Source of the DNA: CALMAK01 sp964392265
Lineage (GTDB): Bacteria > Patescibacteriota > Saccharimonadia > Saccharimonadales > Saccharimonadaceae
Direction: 5' to 3'
Length of the DNA: 64,000 bases
Assembly (NCBI GenBank): GCA_964392265.1
Contig: CAYMOS010000001.1
Location: forward strand, 1-64,000
In this document: one piece after another, positions 59,078-64,000 of the stretch
Numbering within the stretch: the stretch's first letter is position 1
Layout: every line of letters begins with the position of its first letter
Translations under genes and position numbers: made by a program
The notes under the pieces: model-generated
The model's database searches: none
What the model was told of the DNA's origin: nothing
What the model saw: only the letters and a program-made list of their open reading frames with translations

Positions 59078-59704
59078 ATGGAACTGATGAAGTATGAGCA
59101 CGCCTGTTTTACCCTCGAAAAGGACAGCCAACTGCTAGTGGTTGATCCAGGTAACTTTACGACTGATTTTATCTCACCTTCAAATGTTGTCGCTATCGTC
59201 ATCACCCACGAACACGGTGATCATTTCGACCACGAACAAATCGCAGCAATTGCTGCCGAGAACCCTAACGTTGTTATCGTCGGCCATCCGTCCATCACCG
59301 ATAAAATTGAAGTATTTCAAACTATTTCAGTGCTTCCTGGCGACGAACTCATGACAGGGCCATTTAGTCTGCGGTTCTTTGGCGGCGAACATGCCGTCAT
59401 TCATCCGGATATTCCCGTCATTGCCAACCTTAGTGTTCTCGTTAATGATCTATTGTATTACCCAGGTGACTCGTTTGTTCGTCCTGATGTACCCGTCGAT
59501 ACCTTGGCACTGCCGGTTGGTGCACCATGGCTCAAGCTATCCGAGGCAGTTGATTTTGTCCGCGACATCAAACCACGATTCGTCTTTCCGACACATGATG
59601 CAGTTCTATCCGATATTGGCAAAGGATTAGCCGATCGCCTTGTGCCGCAACTGGTTCCTTCAATTGAATACAAGCGCCTCACGAATGACACTACTTTGGT
59701 ATGA
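59078..59704 (+). CDS. Metallo-beta-lactamase-fold hydrolase, UlaG-like
   Basis: 208 residues. The metal motif HEHGDHFDHE is present, with further His in GGEHAVIH and a late PTHDAV. Relatives (UlaG, YfiN-type) act on lactones or phosphoesters, and some on RNA; no substrate can be named. Confidence 0.8.
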   Translation: MELMKYEHACFTLEKDSQLLVVDPGNFTTDFISPSNVVAIVITHEHGDHFDHEQIAAIAAENPNVVIVGHPSITDKIEVFQTISVLPGDELMTGPFSLRFFGGEHAVIHPDIPVIANLSVLVNDLLYYPGDSFVRPDVPVDTLALPVGAPWLKLSEAVDFVRDIKPRFVFPTHDAVLSDIGKGLADRLVPQLVPSIEYKRLTNDTTLV

Positions 59705-59711
59705 TAGAGGT

Positions 59712-59945
59712 ATGAATAATTCTTTGATTCGTCTTATCATTACCACTGCCGCCATTATTGTTGGCGCGTGGCTCATTATCCTCGCCTTTAAGTTGGCCGC
59801 CTGGATTATCAACGGATTGATCGGTGTTGCAGCTGTTGTCTTGATTGTCGCGATCGTCTATCGTTTTGTTCGTCAGCAACCGTCTACTACATCAAAAAGG
59901 TCCCGCCTGAGAATCGAGCGGGAACCTTCGAAAGAAAAGAAGTAA
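59712..59945 (+). CDS. Small two-span membrane protein, unknown
   Basis: 77 residues: two membrane helices (about 8-28 and 33-50) and a basic tail. The ATG at 59712 is six bases after TGG TATGAT (59700-59705), which itself lies at the end of the MBL gene; a longer frame from 59640 would run through that. A hairpin AAGGTCCCGC/GCGGGAACCTT (59897-59928) in the coding end may be the terminator. Confidence 0.6.
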   Translation: MNNSLIRLIITTAAIIVGAWLIILAFKLAAWIINGLIGVAAVVLIVAIVYRFVRQQPSTTSKRSRLRIEREPSKEKK

Positions 59946-59948
59946 GAA

Positions 59949-60212
59949 CTACTTAACGGCGTCGCGAACATCGCGACCAGCTTGTTTGGCGTCTTCGGCT
60001 ACCGTACCGGCACCCTTTTTAGCAGCCGCAAAACCTGCAGAAGCCTTGTCTTTGACAACACCAGCCTGCTTGACTGCATATTCTTTAGCTTCACCAGCTT
60101 TTTTCTTAATGTCGGCACGAGTTTCCTTGCCGCTCTTTGGTGCCAGCAAGATACCTGCAGCAAATCCTGTCACTGCAGCAATGATACCAGTTGTTACTAA
60201 TTTTTTACCCAT
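59949..60212 (-). CDS. YtxH-like small membrane protein
   Basis: 87 residues: one membrane helix at the N-terminus (VTTGIIAAVTGFAAGILLAPKSGKETR, ending in the APKSGKETR typical of YtxH) and an Ala/Lys-rich helical tail. YtxH-like proteins are linked to envelope stress in Bacillus. It is probably co-transcribed with the gene at 60229-60444. Confidence 0.75.
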   Translation of the reverse strand: MGKKLVTTGIIAAVTGFAAGILLAPKSGKETRADIKKKAGEAKEYAVKQAGVVKDKASAGFAAAKKGAGTVAEDAKQAGRDVRDAVK

Positions 60213-60228
60213 ATTTTATAACCCTTTC

Positions 60229-60444
60229 TTATTTACGAAATAGTTTTGCGACTTCACTAAACACCTTTGATGGTGCAAGCCAGTCGGTTGCCGAGGCAAC
60301 ATTATTCGTGATGCGATCGAGATTGGCAGCAACTTGGCGAAGTTTCACCACTAATGCAATCAATACGACCATGAGCGTCACAATAACTACTGACAATAAT
60401 ACGACACAGATTGTGAGTAGTGCAATAATGAGTCCGTCGTCCAT
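60229..60444 (-). CDS. Small DUF948-like membrane protein
   Basis: 71 residues: one membrane helix (about 5-32) and a helical tail with VKLRQVAANLDRITNNVASATDW, as in the DUF948/YtxG-type proteins that often sit next to YtxH-type genes. Function unknown. The region 60445-60600 has no gene. Confidence 0.65.
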   Translation of the reverse strand: MDDGLIIALLTICVVLLSVVIVTLMVVLIALVVKLRQVAANLDRITNNVASATDWLAPSKVFSEVAKLFRK

Positions 60445-60600
60445 TCCTATCCTTTCGCTTTGTTAAAGTTAGTATCTACATCTATGATACGTCTTTTATC
60501 CTAGATGTAAAATTGTTATGTTTGTGTGAATAATGATTCAACATTCATTATCTTAGCATAAGTTTTATAAAAATGCAAGTACTTTGCGTAATATTTCTGT

Positions 60601-62070
60601 TTATTGGAGTGACGACGTAAGTCGAGCGATGTTATCCAACAACTGTTTACGGGGTGGGCGCTTTGTCCATTCACCTGGTTTGATCTTTTTTGATTTTCTC
60701 AAGTACCCTCTCGTAATTGTTTGCATTTTAGCCACAAACGTCTTGTTGTAGACCGTCAATGTCAACTCCTGATTAAGCTCGAAAGAGCGAATGTCCATAT
60801 TGCTTGATCCCACAAAACAGGCGTCATCATCAATAATCGTGTATTTTGCATGGAGTAACGTCGGCTTTTTGTACAGGTGAATCTCTACACCCGCCTTCAA
60901 CATACGATCGTAATACGAACGCTGAGCATGGGCCACCATTGCTTGGTCAATCGCCTCGGAATTGAGTAACGTTACCTTTACCCCGCGCTGCGCTGCGCTC
61001 GTCAAGGCCGAAGATAAGGACTCGTCAGGGACAAAATAGGGATTCACAATAGTAATCTGCTTTTCGGCAGCATAGAACAAGCTGGCAAAGAATTTGCGAT
61101 TATTTTCGTACTCGTATCCCGGACCACTCGGTATGACGTGCGCCGTCATATCGCCTTTTGGTCGTAGCTGTTGCTCGATCTCAATGGCCGACTCCCGCAC
61201 TACCTGTCCCGTTTCGGCCAGCCAATCATTCAAGAATACTGCTTCGAGTTGCAGAACAACCGGTCCCTCGATACGCACGACCAGCTCATCATATACAATG
61301 TCGTCTTTACGATGATAATTACGCCTGATCATATTAAGTGAGCCAGTATACCCTACGAGTCCATCGACGACCACCAGTTTGCGGTGGTTGCGAAGATCGG
61401 GACGGGTATATTTTTTACCCGGAAGACGTAGCGGCAGCATTGCATACGCCCTGATCCCTGCAGCCTCCATTCGCCGGAGCATCTCTTTCCTACGCGGAAA
61501 CTTACGACAGCCAAACGCATCATACAGAACACGAACCTTAACACCACGCTGCGCCGCCGCCTCCAGCGCAGCGAACAGGGGCTCTGTCGCCTCATCAAGC
61601 GCCAAGATGTAGTATTCAAGCTGTACATAATGGCGGGCACGTTCGACATCGTTCGCTACTCGCCTGATCACCTCTTCATACTCTATGATGGGAGTAATGG
61701 CATTACCGTCAAATAAGGGTAAATGGGTCAGAGCAACCCCAAGGTTAATACTGTTGGTGTATTTTTTAGGTGGAGGTGTATCTACTAATTGGTCAGAATT
61801 CTTCCAACGACGAGTGATCTGCTGCATCGCCTGGACAATATAGCGGTCCAGGGTATTCTGAGCATCGCGACGGTTCTTTGGTAGTTTGGGTGACCCAAAC
61901 ATTAAAAAGGCCAACCAGCCAATCTCGGGCAGCAAGAAGATAAACAGCAACCACGACATGCCTGACATCGGTTGACGATTACGCGGTACCACGAATAGGG
62001 CGGCGATACGCAGTAACCACTCAACAACAAACCAGATACCAATGAGGGTCTGCCAAATACCCCAATCCAT
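60601..62070 (-). CDS. cls: Cardiolipin synthase, PLD family
   Basis: 489 residues: two N-terminal membrane helices, then two phospholipase-D motifs, HRKLVVVDG (about residue 232) and HAKYTIIDD (about 408), each HxKxxxxD. The enzyme joins two phosphatidylglycerol molecules or an analogue into cardiolipin. It lies five bases after aspS, so it shares its transcript. Confidence 0.9.
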   Translation of the reverse strand: MDWGIWQTLIGIWFVVEWLLRIAALFVVPRNRQPMSGMSWLLFIFLLPEIGWLAFLMFGSPKLPKNRRDAQNTLDRYIVQAMQQITRRWKNSDQLVDTPPPKKYTNSINLGVALTHLPLFDGNAITPIIEYEEVIRRVANDVERARHYVQLEYYILALDEATEPLFAALEAAAQRGVKVRVLYDAFGCRKFPRRKEMLRRMEAAGIRAYAMLPLRLPGKKYTRPDLRNHRKLVVVDGLVGYTGSLNMIRRNYHRKDDIVYDELVVRIEGPVVLQLEAVFLNDWLAETGQVVRESAIEIEQQLRPKGDMTAHVIPSGPGYEYENNRKFFASLFYAAEKQITIVNPYFVPDESLSSALTSAAQRGVKVTLLNSEAIDQAMVAHAQRSYYDRMLKAGVEIHLYKKPTLLHAKYTIIDDDACFVGSSNMDIRSFELNQELTLTVYNKTFVAKMQTITRGYLRKSKKIKPGEWTKRPPRKQLLDNIARLTSSLQ

Positions 62071-62075
62071 AAAAT

Positions 62076-63848
62076 TTACTCTTTCACTTCTAGCGAAAGT
62101 TCAGCGATCTGGGCAGGTTCGACAACACTTGGTGAATTCATCATGACATCAACACCCGATCCGTTCTTTGGAAAGGCTACGACGTTGCGAATATTGTCTT
62201 CACCTGTCAGTACCATAAAAATGCGATCGACACCAAAGGCAGCACCGGCATGTGGTGGTGCACCAAACTTGAACGCGGTTAACATGGCACCAAATTTTGC
62301 CTCAACATATGCCCGGTCGTATCCGAGCAGGCCAAACACCTCGTACATTACCTCTGGGTTGTAGTTTCGTACCGCCCCGCTGGCAATCTCGTAACCATTC
62401 ATCACCATGTCATATTGATCGGCAACCAAGGTAAGCTTCTTCTCATCAGTATCGGCAGCTCGTAGCGCCTCAACACCACCTTTTGGCAGACTAAAGGGGT
62501 TATGCCCAAAGTCAACGCGCTTGGTTGCCTCGTCCCACTCGTAGAAAGGAAAATCGATCACCCATAACAAGGCAACTTTGTTTGGATCTTTTAGCTGAAA
62601 GTGGGTGGCAAACTCACTGCGTAATTTGCCAAGAACCTTATTAACCACCATCCGTTTATCGGTACCAAAGAACACGACGTCACCGTCGGTCGCATTCATT
62701 TTGTCTTTAATGGCCGCCAGCTCGTCGTCAGTCAGGAACTTGGCAATCGGTGACACTGCCTCGCCATTCTCGTATTTAATATAGGCCAGTCCGCCAGCAC
62801 CTTCGTCTTTCGCGATTTCGGTGAAACCATCAATTTGCTTGCGGCTGAGCTGAGCACCGCCTTCAACGCGAATTGCCTTGACGACACCACCGCTCGCAAG
62901 GGTATTTTTAAAGACACCGAATTCGGTCGTCCTAAGATCTTCAGAAAGATCAGTTAGTTCCATGTCAAAACGAAGATCAGGCTTGTCTGACCCGTAGCGG
63001 TTCATCGCATCATCATAGGTAATGCGTGGAATATCGTCAAAGACGAGCTGCTGCCCGGCAAAGTCCGTCACTAATTGTTGAAGAAGTGGCTCCATTGTTT
63101 GACGCACTACCTCGCCATCATCAACGAATGACATCTCAAGGTCGAGCTGATAAAAATCACCGTATAAGCGATCCGCCCGGGGGTCCTCATCACGGAAACA
63201 AGTCGCCAACTGGTAGTAACGTGGCACGCCGCCGACCATTAAGAGTTGCTTGAATTGTTGTGGGGCCTGCGGCAAAGCATAAAATTTTCCTGGGTGAACA
63301 CGTGAGGGCACCAGAAAGTCACGAGCACCCTCAGGGCTACTGTTGGCGAGGATTGGAGTAGTGACCTCAATAAAGTCCTGTTCTTCCATATAGGTACGCA
63401 GTACTTTGTAGTACTGGCTACGTCGTTTGAGCGTTTGCTGCATGGATGGGCGACGCAGGTCAAGATAGCGGTATTTAAGACGCAATTCTTCGTTCGATTG
63501 CTGGCCTTCATCCTTAGTGGCAACGGGTAGCGGCTCTGATTTATTGAGGAGTTCCAGATTTTCTACCACTAACTCTACCCCACCAGTAGGAATATTGGGG
63601 TTTTTCAAACCTTCTTCGCGCTCTTTCACCGTACCGGTTGCCCTGAGGACAAACTCGTCACGAACCGTCTCGGCAAGACGGAAAGCTTCGGCCTTTTCAG
63701 GGTTAATCACCAACTGCACAATACCAGTATGGTCACGAAGATCGATAAAGATCAGTCCTCCATGATCGCGCCTGGCATTCACCCACCCACCCACCGAAAT
63801 AGACTGGCCGATGTGTTGTGGGGTGTGGGTAGAATAAACTCGTGACAT
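62076..63848 (-). CDS. aspS: Aspartyl-tRNA synthetase
   Basis: 590 residues. It has the N-terminal OB fold with GWVNARRDHGGLIFIDLRD, class II motif 2 (YYQLATCFRDEDPRADRLYGDFYQLD), the bacterial GAD insert, and motif 3 (GAPPHAGAAFGVDRIFMVL). It charges tRNA-Asp, and may also charge tRNA-Asn, which cannot be read off here. TACAAT lies about ten bases before the ATG. Confidence 0.96.
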   Translation of the reverse strand: MSRVYSTHTPQHIGQSISVGGWVNARRDHGGLIFIDLRDHTGIVQLVINPEKAEAFRLAETVRDEFVLRATGTVKEREEGLKNPNIPTGGVELVVENLELLNKSEPLPVATKDEGQQSNEELRLKYRYLDLRRPSMQQTLKRRSQYYKVLRTYMEEQDFIEVTTPILANSSPEGARDFLVPSRVHPGKFYALPQAPQQFKQLLMVGGVPRYYQLATCFRDEDPRADRLYGDFYQLDLEMSFVDDGEVVRQTMEPLLQQLVTDFAGQQLVFDDIPRITYDDAMNRYGSDKPDLRFDMELTDLSEDLRTTEFGVFKNTLASGGVVKAIRVEGGAQLSRKQIDGFTEIAKDEGAGGLAYIKYENGEAVSPIAKFLTDDELAAIKDKMNATDGDVVFFGTDKRMVVNKVLGKLRSEFATHFQLKDPNKVALLWVIDFPFYEWDEATKRVDFGHNPFSLPKGGVEALRAADTDEKKLTLVADQYDMVMNGYEIASGAVRNYNPEVMYEVFGLLGYDRAYVEAKFGAMLTAFKFGAPPHAGAAFGVDRIFMVLTGEDNIRNVVAFPKNGSGVDVMMNSPSVVEPAQIAELSLEVKE

Positions 63849-63899
63849 ATCAGGTGTTATTGTACCACTTTACCCCTATAAATACCAGTATTAGCAAGG

Positions 63900-64000
63900 T
63901 TAGACATCGGTGTGTGATTTTGGCACATTATTGCCACGTGGGTTACGTTCGGCAACCATGCGTAAATTGTCATGTGCATCAAATTCATCAACGATTTTGC
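63900..64000 (-). CDS. C-terminal end of a gene entering from the right
   Basis: The last 32 codons of a minus-strand frame that stops at TAA (63900-63902): IVDEFDAHDNLRMVAERNP, then a short polar tail. It is open to the window edge and has normal codon use. It may belong with aspS (another synthetase or a small conserved gene), but 32 residues do not allow a family call. Confidence 0.5.
   Translation of the reverse strand, partial: KIVDEFDAHDNLRMVAERNPRGNNVPKSHTDV

Noticed and set aside
58255..59205. Longer MutY-like protein starting at 59205
   Set aside because: The extra 50 residues lie opposite the divergent MBL gene and upstream of the promoter; the GTG at 59055 fits the -10 spacing and the family start.
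1..64000. UGA recoding (Gracilibacteria/Absconditabacteria code)
   Set aside because: UGA is used as a normal stop, for example in many ATGA overlaps, and conserved genes have no internal UGA.
1..64000. CRISPR array or insertion sequence
   Set aside because: No regularly spaced repeats and no transposase frame; the only recombinase is the serine integrase at 37478-39049.

Overview
The window is most likely from a member of the Patescibacteria/CPR, and probably Saccharibacteria (TM7). The evidence is a typical GFTIVELLIVIVVI prepilin, compact genes with 1-4 bp overlaps, many salvage-type nucleotide kinases, Nudix and deoxyribosyltransferase-like enzymes, no amino-acid biosynthesis genes, and about 48% GC judged by eye. 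UGA is an ordinary stop here (many ATGA overlaps), so this is not a Gracilibacteria-type code. The taxon call rests on recognition only; no database search was possible.

Layout. 1-425: structured DNA and tRNA-Lys. 426-5760: two small membrane or secreted proteins, then RimK, a RimB-type protease and three more ATP-grasp ligases on both strands of a divergent promoter. 5766-6924: dnaJ with a perfect CIRCE. 7077-9176: a GC-rich three-gene operon (collagen-like fibre, LamG lectin, type IV prepilin) behind a promoter whose spacer contains a G10 tract. 9239-17088: glycosidase-like protein, DacA-type carboxypeptidase, dnaK with CIRCE, and several membrane proteins. 17091-24783: FAD-linked oxidase, MacB-type ABC exporter, hrcA-small gene-grpE heat-shock operon, guanylate- and adenylate-kinase-like genes, a Nudix hydrolase. 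24788-33035: a long minus-strand run with a Y-family polymerase cassette, tilS, ftsH, murJ and a lepA gene split in two by an intercalated reading frame.

33303-39011 is an AT-rich integrated element of about 5.7 kb. It carries a large serine recombinase, a membrane-anchored HNH nuclease, two membrane proteins behind a structured leader, and two unknown genes. It has inserted in the 3' end of tRNA-Met; the tRNA's old terminator plus CCA end can still be seen 5.7 kb away.

39228-49951: CMP-kinase-like protein, an operon with an ATP-cone protein and a flavoprotein that has lost its redox cysteines, nucleic-acid or nucleotide enzymes (HD, P-loop kinase, rearranged HAD, Nudix, RdgB), tRNA-Ile2, a divisome protein, tRNA-fMet, an ABC-2 exporter, and two copies of a structured repeat. 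50021-64000: MFS transporter, MurC/Mpl-type ligase, HTH-Nudix regulator with an operator-like dyad, CYTH-uridine kinase fusion, deoxyribosyltransferase, trmB, small MscS channel, MutY-like glycosylase, metallo-beta-lactamase-fold protein, small envelope proteins, cardiolipin synthase, aspS, and the end of a further gene.

Shared themes. Heat shock is under HrcA/CIRCE at dnaK, dnaJ and hrcA-grpE. More than a dozen genes start about 6 nt after a -10 box, often an extended TGN -10, with no Shine-Dalgarno sequence, so leaderless transcripts appear to be the rule for first genes; internal operon genes often have one. TilS and the tRNA-Ile2 it should modify are both present, as are all three CAU-anticodon tRNAs. 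The strongest candidates for undescribed biology are the split lepA, the ATP-grasp cluster, the element with its riboregulator-like leader, the phase-variable-looking surface operon, and the redox-dead flavoprotein operon.
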